This document shows, piece after piece, positions 27,533 to 35,441 of a stretch of 64,000 nucleotides of DNA (position 1 is the first letter of the stretch; every line of letters begins with the position of its first letter). The DNA is from Myxococcota bacterium (lineage in GTDB: Bacteria > Myxococcota_A > UBA9160 > UBA4427), in contig JAWKRT010000006.1 of assembly GCA_041389495.1 (NCBI GenBank), forward strand, positions 130,440-194,439, given 5' to 3'. Under the pieces are notes generated by a model. It saw nothing but the letters and a program-made list of their open reading frames with translations, did no database searches and was not told the DNA's origin. The translations under genes were made by a program, and so were the position numbers.

Positions 27533-28317
27533 GCGAGCGTCCCGTCGCCGTCGTCGGTGCGCTCGGCAAGATGGGCAAGGAGGTGCGCGCCGCCGTCGCC
27601 GCGCGGCCGGAGCTCCGCATCGGCGGCGCGCTCGAGGCCCCCGGCCACCCGAGCATCGGCGGACGCATCGAGAACGACGTCATCATCGCCGGCGACGCCG
27701 CCGCGGCCTTCGCGGGCTGCGATGTCGCGATCGACTTCTCGGTCCCGAAGGCGACGCTCGCGAACCTGCGCGTCGCGGCCGAGGCGGGCATCGCCTACGT
27801 CACGGGCACGACGGGCTTCACGCCGAGCGAGCTCGACGAGGTCGCGACGCTCGCGAAGACGATCCCCGTGCTGCACGCCCCGAACTTCTCCGTCGCCGTG
27901 AACGTGCTCGCGTGGGTCGTGCGCGAGGCCGCGGCGCGTCTCGGGCCGGGCTACGACGCCGAGATCGTCGAGCTCCACCACGCGGCGAAGCGCGACGCGC
28001 CGTCGGGCACCGCGCTGCGGCTCGCCGAGGCCGTCGCGGCGGGACGCGGCATCGCGCTCGAGCCCAACCTCGTGCTCGAGCGCGCCGGCGAGACGGGCCC
28101 GCGGCCGCGCGACGCGATCGGCGTGCAGACGCTGCGCGGCGGCGACAACACGGGCGAGCACACGGTCATGTTCATCGGGAAGGGCGAGCGCCTCGAGCTC
28201 GTCCATCGCTCGTCGACGCGCGGCCACTTCGCGGCCGGGGCCGCGCGCGCCGCGGCCTGGCTCGTCGACAAGCCCGCCGGTGCGTATCGCATCGAGCAGG
28301 TGCTGGGGCTCGACTGA
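27529..28317 (+). CDS. dapB: 4-hydroxy-tetrahydrodipicolinate reductase
   Basis: DapB reduces the DapA product with NAD(P)H. The 262-residue protein has an N-terminal Rossmann loop (VVGALGKMGKEV), VTGTTGF, and the signature ELHHAAKRDAPSGTAL with the catalytic His/Lys. The loop GALGKMG differs slightly from the usual GxxGRMG (Lys replaces Arg), a tolerated change. The GTG start at 27529 overlaps the dapA stop. Confidence 0.96.
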   Translation: MSERPVAVVGALGKMGKEVRAAVAARPELRIGGALEAPGHPSIGGRIENDVIIAGDAAAAFAGCDVAIDFSVPKATLANLRVAAEAGIAYVTGTTGFTPSELDEVATLAKTIPVLHAPNFSVAVNVLAWVVREAAARLGPGYDAEIVELHHAAKRDAPSGTALRLAEAVAAGRGIALEPNLVLERAGETGPRPRDAIGVQTLRGGDNTGEHTVMFIGKGERLELVHRSSTRGHFAAGAARAAAWLVDKPAGAYRIEQVLGLD

Positions 28318-28318
28318 C

Positions 28319-28852
28319 GTGCGCCCGCGCCGCGCGCGCGCTGCTCGGGGATTTTCCGCGGCCGCCGCGATGTTCGGCGTCGCCGGCTGCGCCGCGCTCG
28401 GCGTCGGGCGCGCGGCGCCGACCCAGGACGAGATCGCGGCGCTCCCGCTCACCGAGGTGCTGATGCTCGCCGACGGCGGCAACGGGTTCGCGCAGCACCG
28501 CCTCTGCCACGCCTACAGCTACGGCGACGGCGTGCAGCAGGACTACGCGCGCGCGTTCGAGTGGTGCACGCGCGCCGCCTCGCACGCCGAGCTCGCCTCG
28601 TCGAAGACCCTGCTCGGCGATCTCTACTTCCACGGCCGCGGCGTCGAGCAGAGCCTCGAGCTCGCGCGGCACTGGTACGAGCAGGCGGCCGCCGGCGGGC
28701 ACCCGCACGCGCAGTTCATGCTGGGCGTGATCTACCAGCAGGGCCGCGGCGTCGCGCCCGACACGGATGCCGCTCGCACGTGGTACGAGAGCGCGGCCGC
28801 GGGCGGCAGCAGCCTCGCGCGCGACCGGCTCGACCAGCTCCCCGTCAAGTAG
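28319..28852 (+). CDS. Sel1-repeat lipoprotein
   Basis: The product is 177 residues from a GTG one base after the dapB stop. A basic start and hydrophobic stretch end in a VAGCAAL lipobox. Three Sel1-like repeats follow, e.g. AYSYGDGVQQDYARAFEW, LYFHGRGVEQSLELARHW and IYQQGRGVAPDTDAARTW. Sel1 repeats are TPR-like solenoids that bind other proteins. It may be co-transcribed with the dap genes, but no functional link is evident. Confidence 0.85.
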   Translation: MRPRRARAARGFSAAAAMFGVAGCAALGVGRAAPTQDEIAALPLTEVLMLADGGNGFAQHRLCHAYSYGDGVQQDYARAFEWCTRAASHAELASSKTLLGDLYFHGRGVEQSLELARHWYEQAAAGGHPHAQFMLGVIYQQGRGVAPDTDAARTWYESAAAGGSSLARDRLDQLPVK

Positions 28853-29002
28853 GCGCGAGGCGGCGGCGCCGCGCGCGCCGCTCTCCCGGCTGCGCCCGCG
28901 CTGCGCGTGACTTGACGCACATCGCAGCGTGTGATCTACACCTCAAGTCTGCTTCCGAAAGCGCCGACTCCGAGCCGAAGCCAGGCAAGGAGACCCCCCG
29001 CC

Positions 29003-29530
29003 GTGCTCCGCCCCACCCCCCGCGCCCTCGTCCTGGCGCTCGCACTCCTGTTCGCCGCCGCATCCGCGTCGGCGAAGCCTCCGTTCGAGGTTCCCGCGAG
29101 CGGCGGCCCCGAGTGGAACGACACCGCCATCGAGTGGCACTCCTACGACGAGGGCATCGGGGCGATCGAAGAGACCGGCCGGCCGGCGCTCCTCGTCTTC
29201 AAGACGGACTGGTGTCCGCACTGCATCGAGTACAGCCGCGTCTTCCACGACCCGCGCGTCGTCGAGCTCGCCAAGCGCTTCGTGATGATCCGCGTCGATC
29301 GCGACGACCAGGACGGCGTCAGCGCGCAGTACGGCAAGTTCGGCGAGTACGTTCCGCGCACGCTCTTCGTGCGCGCCGATGGACGCGTCGACTGGTACCA
29401 CCACGGCGCGAACACGCGGTACCCGTACTTCCTCGACGAGCGCGACCCGGCCGAGCTGATCGCCCTGATGGAGAGCTTCCCGCCGATGGCGCCCGTGGCC
29501 GCATCGCCGATCGCCGCACCCCGCGACTGA
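29003..29530 (+). CDS. exported thioredoxin-fold protein, TXNDC12/AGR2-like
   Basis: The product is 175 residues from a GTG preceded by AAGGAGA. A signal peptide (residues 1-24, ending ASASA) leads into one thioredoxin fold with active site WCPHC (Cys71, Cys74) and a cis-Pro loop YVPRTLF. The surrounding segments (WHSYDEGIGAIEETGRPALL, then FVMIRVDRDD and a GEYVPRTLFVRADGRVDWY strand) resemble eukaryotic ER proteins of the TXNDC12/AGR2 group more than TlpA or DsbA. A periplasmic disulfide oxidoreductase role is likely; the partner is unknown. Confidence 0.8.
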   Translation: MLRPTPRALVLALALLFAAASASAKPPFEVPASGGPEWNDTAIEWHSYDEGIGAIEETGRPALLVFKTDWCPHCIEYSRVFHDPRVVELAKRFVMIRVDRDDQDGVSAQYGKFGEYVPRTLFVRADGRVDWYHHGANTRYPYFLDERDPAELIALMESFPPMAPVAASPIAAPRD

Positions 29531-29545
29531 CGCGGGCGCGCGCGC

Positions 29546-29956
29546 TCACGCGCCGGGAGCGCGCTCGAAGACCGCACACCCCTCCGGCACCGAGTGGAAC
29601 GGCTGCGCCTCGGCGTGGTAGATCGCCATCTGCGGCCCGTCGAAAACGCCCGGATCGTCGAGCGTTCCGACCTTGAGCAGCACGGCGCCCGGCAGGCCGG
29701 GAGCGCGCGTCAGCAGATGCGTGCCGCACGTGCCGCAGAACTCGCGCGTGACCGGCGTCTCGAGGTCGGCGCGCGCGAACGGGCGCGGCTTCCCCTTCGT
29801 GAAGGCGAAGCCGGCCTCGGGCATCCCGAGCACGACGTTCGGCGCGCCTCCCGTGATGTACTGGCACTCGCGGCAGTGGCACTGCCCGCGCAGCATCGCC
29901 TCGCCCTCGGCGCGGTAGCGGACCGCGCCGCAATAGCATCCGCCCTCGATCTCCAT
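29546..29956 (-). CDS. GFA-family (CENP-V/GFA domain) protein
   Basis: The product is 136 residues with the zinc-binding cysteine pattern of the glutathione-dependent formaldehyde-activating (GFA) fold: GGCYCGAVRY, CHCRECQY, and FCGTCGTHLL. Most bacterial members have unproven activity and are not true formaldehyde-activating enzymes. The ATG at 29954-29956 is preceded by GGGAGGA. It converges with the thioredoxin-fold gene, 15 bp apart. Confidence 0.92.
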   Translation of the reverse strand: MEIEGGCYCGAVRYRAEGEAMLRGQCHCRECQYITGGAPNVVLGMPEAGFAFTKGKPRPFARADLETPVTREFCGTCGTHLLTRAPGLPGAVLLKVGTLDDPGVFDGPQMAIYHAEAQPFHSVPEGCAVFERAPGA

Positions 29957-29979
29957 CTCCGTCCTCCCTGCTCCGCGCT

Positions 29980-30381
29980 TCACGCGCGCGCGAATGCGAG
30001 CCGAACCACCGCGATCGCGAATCCCGCCCACAGCACGCCGTAGCTCAGCACGTTCGCGAAGCCGTGCGTCACCGGGCGCCCGAGCGCGCGCGACAGCGTC
30101 TCGGCGACGAAGCCGACGGGCTCGTCGCCGTCGACGACCGCCGCGCGGCGCTCGAACGTCGCGCCGCGCAGGCGCTCCTCCAGGATGGTCAGCAGACAGC
30201 GGTCGCCGAACGCGCGCCACTGCAGATGGATCAGCGGATTCCCGACGACGAGCGCCCACGCGGCCGCCCGGTGCGGCAGCAGCGGCCCGAGCAGCAGCCA
30301 GCCCGTGACGCCCGTGTGCGCGAGCCACACGAGCCGAGCGGCCGCGAGCCGGAGGGGGTGGATCGTGACTCCCGTCTGCAT
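29980..30381 (-). CDS. unrecognised multi-pass membrane protein
   Basis: The product is 133 residues with about three hydrophobic segments (about 12-35, 38-55, 108-130). A cytoplasmic-type central part contains HLQWRAFGDRCLLTILEE. I recognise no family. It starts 3 bp after the ThuA-like gene and precedes the GFA gene by 23 bp, all on the minus strand, so these three are probably one operon. Confidence 0.65.
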   Translation of the reverse strand: MQTGVTIHPLRLAAARLVWLAHTGVTGWLLLGPLLPHRAAAWALVVGNPLIHLQWRAFGDRCLLTILEERLRGATFERRAAVVDGDEPVGFVAETLSRALGRPVTHGFANVLSYGVLWAGFAIAVVRLAFARA

Positions 30382-30384
30382 CGC

Positions 30385-31281
30385 CTAGCGATCCTCGCCG
30401 CAGCCCTCGCCCTCGGCGCCGAGCGCCCAGGCGAGTGCGCCCTCGAGCAGCGCGCGGTTCTCGGGCACGTCGTAGGCCGCTGCCGCGTGGCCGAGCGCGG
30501 AGTAGACGGCGCGCCCGCGCCCGACGCAGCGCGTCCACGCGACGGGGTGGTCGCTGCCCATCCGGAGGTCGCGCTCGCTGCCGAAGATGCGCGCGATCGG
30601 CGAGTACGTCGTCTCGTCGATCGTCGCGAGCACGTGCATGCCCGCGAGCCGCGGGCTGCGATCCCACGAGTACCACTCCTCCTCGTGGTCGAACGTCGCC
30701 GGGAGCGCGGCCGTCGCGGGGTGCGTCGCGTCCTCGACGCGCACGCGCGCCGTCTGGAACTGCGGGCCCATCGGGTGGCCGATGAAGCCCGCGCCGATCA
30801 GCGTGTCGACGTACCAGCGCCACTCGGCGTGCGATCCGTCGCCGGCCGCGTGGACGCCGAGCCAACCGCCGCCCGACTCGAGCCACTCCTGGAACGCGCG
30901 CTCCTGCGCCTCGTCGAACATGTCGCCCGACGCGTTCAGGAACACGACGGCGTCGAAGCGCGCGAGCAGGTCGGGCCGCATCACGGCGCCGTTCTCGGTC
31001 GGGAAGAGGTGCCAGCCGCGGCGCGCGGCGACGTCCTCGAGCAGCGCGCGGCCCGCCGCGATGCCCTCGACGTGCCGGAAGCCGTTCGTCTTCGTGAAGA
31101 CGAGCACGGCCGGGTGCGGGAGCGCGCGCGCGTCGGGAAGCGCGGGCGGCTCGACCTCGTGCGTGCGGTTCGGGAACACGAGGTTCCACGCCCCGACGTA
31201 CCGGATCACGCCGAGCGCGACGACGACGAGGACGACGACGAGCGCCGCGAGTGCGAGCAGCGCGCGCTTGAGGATGCGCAT
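30385..31281 (-). CDS. ThuA-like domain protein, membrane-anchored
   Basis: The 298-residue protein has an N-terminal membrane segment (about 8-30). It then shows a ThuA-like (glutamine-amidotransferase-like fold) domain: VLVFTKTNGFRH at the first strand, FDAVVFLNASGDMF, GGGWLGVHAAGDGS and FDHEEEWYSW. ThuA proteins are linked to sugar utilisation and are secreted or membrane-anchored in many bacteria; they lack the amidotransferase Cys. First gene of a likely three-gene unit. Confidence 0.88.
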   Translation of the reverse strand: MRILKRALLALAALVVVLVVVALGVIRYVGAWNLVFPNRTHEVEPPALPDARALPHPAVLVFTKTNGFRHVEGIAAGRALLEDVAARRGWHLFPTENGAVMRPDLLARFDAVVFLNASGDMFDEAQERAFQEWLESGGGWLGVHAAGDGSHAEWRWYVDTLIGAGFIGHPMGPQFQTARVRVEDATHPATAALPATFDHEEEWYSWDRSPRLAGMHVLATIDETTYSPIARIFGSERDLRMGSDHPVAWTRCVGRGRAVYSALGHAAAAYDVPENRALLEGALAWALGAEGEGCGEDR

Positions 31282-31346
31282 GTGCGGAGCCTATCAGGGC
31301 GACGCGCGGTGCGGCGCGCCTTCCGCACGCGCGGCGCACGAAGTGC

Positions 31347-31380
31347 GGAGCCCCGCCGGCCTTCCGGCCGACGGGGCTCC
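31347..31380 (-). terminator. hairpin downstream of glnA
   Basis: Two 15-bp arms (31347-31361 and 31366-31380) pair with one mismatch around the loop TTCC. The hairpin lies 36 bp after the glnA stop and before the ThuA-like gene. It is followed by no T-run, as with the other hairpins in this GC-rich window. It probably ends the glnA transcript. Confidence 0.55.
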
Positions 31381-31416
31381 TTCGGGCTCCCGGGCGCGCG
31401 CGGACCGCGCGCGCTC

Positions 31417-32835
31417 CTAGATGTCGTAGTAGAGCTCGAACTCGTGCGGATGCGGGCGCAGGCGGATCGGATCGACGTCCGCCTCGCGCTTGTAGTTGAT
31501 CCAGCCCGAGATCGCGTCCTCGGTGAACACTCCCCCCTGGAGCAGGAAGTCGTGGTCGGCCTCGAGCTCGCGCAGCGCCTCGTCGAGGCTGCCCGGCATC
31601 GTCGGGATGCCGGCCGCCTCCTCGGGCGAGAGGGCGTAGATGTTCTTGTCGAGCGGACCGCCCGGATCGACCTTGTTGAGCACGCCGTCGATGCCGGCCA
31701 TCAGCATCGCCGAGAACGCCAGGTACGGGTTCGCCGCCGGGTCCGGGTACCGCACCTCGACGCGCTTCGCCTTCGGGCTCTGCGAGTAGGTCGGGATGCG
31801 GCACGAGGCCGAGCGGTTGCGCGACGAGTAGGCCAGGTTGACCGGCGCCTCGTAGCCCGGGACGAGCCGCTTGTACGAGTTCGTCGTCGGGTTCGTGAAG
31901 GCGGCGAGCGCGCGCGAGTGCTTCAGGATGCCGCCGATGTACCAGAGCGCGAACTGCGAGAGGCCGGCATAGCCATCGCCCGCGAAGAGCGGCTTGCCGT
32001 CCTTCCAGATCGACTGGTGCGTGTGCATGCCCGAGCCGTTGTCCTGGAACAGCGGCTTCGGCATGAACGTCGCCGTCAGGCCGTGCCGGCGCGCGACGTT
32101 CTTCACCACGTACTTGTACTTGATGACGTTGTCGGCCATGGTGACGAGCGTGTCGAACACCATGTCGATCTCGGCCTGCCCGGCGGTCGCCACCTCGTGG
32201 TGCTGCGTCTCGATCCGCAGGCCGAGCTTCGCCATCTCGAGGCACATCTCGGTGCGCAGGTCCTGCTGCGTGTCGCTCGGCGGCACCGGGAAGTAGCCCA
32301 TCTTGTGGCGGACCTTGTAGCCGAGGTTCGCCCCGTCCTCGTCGCGCGCCGTGTTCCAGACGGCCTCGTCCGAGTCGATCTCGTAGTAGCCGAGGTTCGA
32401 CGCGGTCGTGAAGCGCACGTCGTTGAACACGAAGAACTCCGCCTCGGGGCCGAAGTACGCCGTGTCGCCGATGCCGCTCTGCTTGAGGAAGGCCTCGGCC
32501 TTCTTCGCGATGTGGCGCGGGTCGAGCGAGTACGGCTCGCGCGTCATCGGGTCGACCACGTCGCACGTCAGCACGAGCGTCGGGTGCTTCAGGAAGGGGT
32601 CGATGAACGCCGTCGTCGGGTCGGGGATCATGAGCATGTCGCTCTCGTTGATCGCCTTCCAGCCGCGGATCGACGAGCCGTCGAACCCGTAGCCGTCCTC
32701 GAACGTGTCCTCGGTGAGCTGATCGATCGGGTGCGAGCAGTGCTGCCAGCTGCCCGGCCAGTCGGTGATGCGGCAGTCGACCATGACCGCGCCCGCCTTC
32801 TTGGCCATCTCCAGAACCTGCTTGGGGGTGCTCAT
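31417..32835 (-). CDS. glnA: glutamine synthetase, type I
   Basis: GlnA joins ammonia to glutamate with ATP. The 472-residue protein has GYGFDGSSIRGW, the metal-binding FGPEAEFFVF, NGSGMHTHQSIW, and the ATP/glutamate-binding NRSASCRIP. The C-terminal region has the adenylylation-site context NIYALSPEEA, so activity is probably controlled by adenylylation. The ATG at 32833-32835 follows GGAGACG. glnB lies 64 bp upstream on the same strand; PII controls GlnA adenylylation in proteobacteria. Confidence 0.97.
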   Translation of the reverse strand: MSTPKQVLEMAKKAGAVMVDCRITDWPGSWQHCSHPIDQLTEDTFEDGYGFDGSSIRGWKAINESDMLMIPDPTTAFIDPFLKHPTLVLTCDVVDPMTREPYSLDPRHIAKKAEAFLKQSGIGDTAYFGPEAEFFVFNDVRFTTASNLGYYEIDSDEAVWNTARDEDGANLGYKVRHKMGYFPVPPSDTQQDLRTEMCLEMAKLGLRIETQHHEVATAGQAEIDMVFDTLVTMADNVIKYKYVVKNVARRHGLTATFMPKPLFQDNGSGMHTHQSIWKDGKPLFAGDGYAGLSQFALWYIGGILKHSRALAAFTNPTTNSYKRLVPGYEAPVNLAYSSRNRSASCRIPTYSQSPKAKRVEVRYPDPAANPYLAFSAMLMAGIDGVLNKVDPGGPLDKNIYALSPEEAAGIPTMPGSLDEALRELEADHDFLLQGGVFTEDAISGWINYKREADVDPIRLRPHPHEFELYYDI

Positions 32836-32899
32836 CGCAACGTCTCCATTCCTTCTCTTCTTCGAGTCCCGCCAGGTGCCTGGCGGGGGCCGTGCGTTC

Positions 32900-33238
32900 T
32901 CAGACCGCATCCGGGCCGCGTTCGCCCGTCCGGATGCGAATCACTTCTTCGAGGGGCAGCACGAAGATCTTCCCGTCGCCGATGCGCCCCGTGTTCGCCG
33001 CGTTCGCGATCGCGTCGACCACCTTGTCCGCCGTGTCGTCCGCCACGACGATCTCGAGCTTGATCTTCGGGAGGAAGTCGACCACGTACTCCGCGCCGCG
33101 GTAGAGCTCCGTGTGTCCCTTCTGGCGACCGAAGCCCTTCACCTCGGTCACGGTGAGGCCCTGGATGCCGATCTCGTGGAGGGCTTCCTTGACCTCGTCG
33201 AGCTTGAAGGGCTTGATGATCGCTTCGATCTTCTTCAT
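32900..33238 (-). CDS. glnB: PII nitrogen regulatory protein
   Basis: The 112-residue PII protein senses 2-oxoglutarate and ATP/ADP and relays nitrogen status. It has the typical opening MKKIEAIIKPFKLDEVKEAL, a T-loop with the uridylylation Tyr51 in YRGAEYVVDF, the B-loop TGRIGDGKIFV, and the C-loop with RIRTGERG. It is upstream of glnA in the same direction, the classical glnBA arrangement. Confidence 0.97.
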   Translation of the reverse strand: MKKIEAIIKPFKLDEVKEALHEIGIQGLTVTEVKGFGRQKGHTELYRGAEYVVDFLPKIKLEIVVADDTADKVVDAIANAANTGRIGDGKIFVLPLEEVIRIRTGERGPDAV

Positions 33239-33402
33239 CGCTGACTCCGTTCGTGTGCGAGCCGCCGACGGAAGCTAGTTCGGGATCGCGGAGCTGGGCC
33301 GTGCGGCGCCCGCTCGGGCGGCGTGGCTCCCGGCTCGCGAGCCGCCGCACGGTATCACCTTTGCCGTCGCCACCGCCGCGTTCGACCGCCGTTCCGAGCC
33401 GT

Positions 33403-33432
33403 GATCTGCCCAGCCTTTGTGCAGATCTGCCC
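33403..33432. promoter_or_regulatory. two GATCTGCCC direct repeats, 21 bp apart
   Basis: Identical 9-mers sit at 33403-33411 and 33424-33432, two helical turns apart; the second lies in the palindrome GCAGATCTGC (33421-33430). They are in the 361-bp gap between the divergent glnB and Fis-type genes (33239-33599). This could be a binding site controlling one or both. I looked for a sigma-54 (GG-N10-GC) promoter in the gap and found none with correct spacing. Nothing else in the gap is identifiable. Confidence 0.4.
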
Positions 33433-33599
33433 GTGCCGTAGGCAGCACACTCTGGCTCGTTCGCCCGCCGTCCCGCCAGAGCCGCTCGCCGTTCGTGGGT
33501 ACGGACGTTGCACGAGTCGTGCCCGGCGAGCCGGTCGTCCCACAGGCAGTCGGGTCGGAGCGGCACGCGCCACGCAGCAGCACGAGCTGGGAGATCCGA

Positions 33600-33899
33600 A
33601 TGCAGACCCATCCCCTGCGCGCGCACGAGCCGCGCGCCACGTCCCCCGAACCTGCGCCCGACACCGACCTCGAGGCGGTCGAGGCGCTCCTGCGCGCCGG
33701 CGGCTCGCCGGGCAGCCCGCTCGAGCTTCGCGAATGGCTCGAGCTCGCCGAGGCCTGGTACATCGCGCGAACGCTCCGCGCGCTGCGAGGCAACCGCTCG
33801 GCGGCCGCGAGGGTGCTCGGCATTGGCCGACGCACGCTCTATGCGAAGATGCAGAAGCTCGGGATCGAGGCCAGCTGGCAGCCCGGGCGCCGGGGCTGA
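33600..33899 (+). CDS. orphan Fis-type DNA-binding protein
   Basis: The product is 99 residues. A short disordered N-terminus is followed by a long helix (LREWLELAEAWYIARTLRAL) and a Fis-type helix-turn-helix: GNRSAAARVLGIGRRTLYAK at about 69-88. This is the C-terminal DNA-binding domain of NtrC-type activators without the receiver and AAA+ parts. It is divergent from glnB and just upstream of the ATP-grasp cluster, so it may regulate either. The ATG at 33600 is a choice; the frame is open further upstream. Confidence 0.75.
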   Translation: MQTHPLRAHEPRATSPEPAPDTDLEAVEALLRAGGSPGSPLELREWLELAEAWYIARTLRALRGNRSAAARVLGIGRRTLYAKMQKLGIEASWQPGRRG

Positions 33900-33957
33900 G
33901 CACCGCCCCGGCGCCGCATGGCGGGCCGTCGGCGAACCCCCAGACCCAGGCGGGCCC

Positions 33958-35436
33958 ATGGCTGGACGCTCGAGAAACGACCACGGCGGGCGCCTGTTCG
34001 CCGCGTACGAGCCGATCGCCGGCACCTACGACGAGGTGTTCGATGCGAAGGGCCGCGTGCGCCCGCCCGCGCGACGCGCCGTCGAGCTGCTCGAAGCGAT
34101 CGGCCCGCGCGAGTTCCGCGCGCGCCAGAAGCTCGCCGACTCCACGTTCCTGAAGAGCGGCATCACGTTCTCGGTGTACTCGGACGACCGCGGGTCCGAG
34201 CGCATCTTCCCGTTCGATCTCATCCCGCGGCTCGTCGCCGCTCCGGACTGGAAGAAGCTCTCCGCGGGCCTCGAGCAGCGCGTGCGCGCGCTCAACGCCT
34301 TCCTCGCCGACGTCTACGGCAGCCAGCGCATCCTGCGCGAGAAGGTGATCCCCGAGGATCTCGTGCTCGGCGCACAGGGCTACGTCGCCGAGATGCGCGG
34401 CGTGCGCCCGCCGAAGGGCGTCCACATCCACATCGCGGGCATCGACATGATCCGCGACCCGCACGGCGAGTTCCTCGTGCTCGAGGACAACGTGCGCACG
34501 CCGTCGGGCGTCTCGTACGTGCTCGAGAACCGCCAGGTGATGAAGAAGGTGTTCCCGAAGGTGTTCGCGGACGCGCACGTCCGCGGCGTCGAGGAGTACC
34601 CGATCCGTCTGCGCGACGCGCTGGCGTCCGTCGGGCCCGCGCCGGACGACGAGGACATGACGGTCGTCCTCACGCCCGGCCCGTTCAACTCCGCCTACTT
34701 CGAGCACAGCTTCCTGGCGCGCCGGATGGGCGTGCCGCTCGTCGAGGGCCGCGATCTCTTCGTCGACGACGACAAGGTGTTCGCCAAGACGACGCGCGGC
34801 CCGCAGCGCGTCGACGTCGTCTACCGGCGCATCGACGACCCCTTCCTCGACCCCGAGGCCTTCGATCCGAAGAGCCTGCTCGGCGTGCCCGGCCTCGTGC
34901 GCGCCTACGCGAAGGGCAACGTCGCGCTCGCCAACGCGATCGGGAACGGCGTCGCGGACGACAAGGCCGTGTATCCCTTCGTCCCGGACATGGTGCGCTT
35001 CTACCTGTCCGAGGAGCCGCTGCTCGGCCAGGTCCCGACGTACCAGTGCTTCCGCGACGAGGATCGCCGCTACGTGCTCGACCACGTGGGCGAGCTCGTC
35101 GTGAAGTCCGTCAACGAGGCCGGCGGCTACGGCATGCTGATCGGGCCGCAGTCGACGAAGAAGCAGCAGAAGGAGTTCCGCGAGCGCATCGCCGCGAACC
35201 CGCGCGGCTACATCGCGCAGCCGCGCATCGAGCTCTCCACCTGCCCGACCTGGACGAAGTCCGGGCCCGCGCCGCGGCGCGTCGACCTCCGCCCCTACGT
35301 CGTCAACGGCAAGTCGACCTGGACGCTGCCCGGCGGCCTCACGCGCGTCGCGCTCGTGAAGGGCTCCTACGTCGTGAACTCGAGCCAGGGTGGCGGCTCG
35401 AAGGACACGTGGGTCCTGCAGGACGAGCGGCCGTGA
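33958..35436 (+). CDS. circularly permuted ATP-grasp (type 2) protein
   Basis: The product is 492 residues and matches the circularly permuted ATP-grasp proteins (DUF404/DUF407): KSGITFSVYSDD, FPFDLIPRLV, YGSQRILREKVIPEDLV, GIDMIRDPHGEFLVLEDN, and the late nucleotide-binding part DHVGELVVKSVNEAGGYGM and IAQPRIELSTCPTW. Such enzymes are predicted to form amide bonds using ATP. The gene is followed, with a GTGA-type junction, by the alpha-E gene, and converges with two transglutaminase genes. Comparative genomics has proposed that this gene set makes or modifies peptides; substrates are unproven. Confidence 0.93.
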   Translation: MAGRSRNDHGGRLFAAYEPIAGTYDEVFDAKGRVRPPARRAVELLEAIGPREFRARQKLADSTFLKSGITFSVYSDDRGSERIFPFDLIPRLVAAPDWKKLSAGLEQRVRALNAFLADVYGSQRILREKVIPEDLVLGAQGYVAEMRGVRPPKGVHIHIAGIDMIRDPHGEFLVLEDNVRTPSGVSYVLENRQVMKKVFPKVFADAHVRGVEEYPIRLRDALASVGPAPDDEDMTVVLTPGPFNSAYFEHSFLARRMGVPLVEGRDLFVDDDKVFAKTTRGPQRVDVVYRRIDDPFLDPEAFDPKSLLGVPGLVRAYAKGNVALANAIGNGVADDKAVYPFVPDMVRFYLSEEPLLGQVPTYQCFRDEDRRYVLDHVGELVVKSVNEAGGYGMLIGPQSTKKQQKEFRERIAANPRGYIAQPRIELSTCPTWTKSGPAPRRVDLRPYVVNGKSTWTLPGGLTRVALVKGSYVVNSSQGGGSKDTWVLQDERP

Positions 35437-35441
35437 ACGGC

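Noticed and set aside
30064..33063. 999-residue open frame opposite the GFA, ThuA-like, glnA and glnB genes
   Set aside because: It is antisense to several well-supported genes, has Arg/Val/Asp-rich low-complexity content and no domain. Such frames arise from GC-rich third positions.
33239..33599. Sigma-54 promoter for glnB
   Set aside because: A GGCAC...TGCA pair exists near 33420-33437 on the minus strand, but the GG-to-GC spacing is 3 bp too long.
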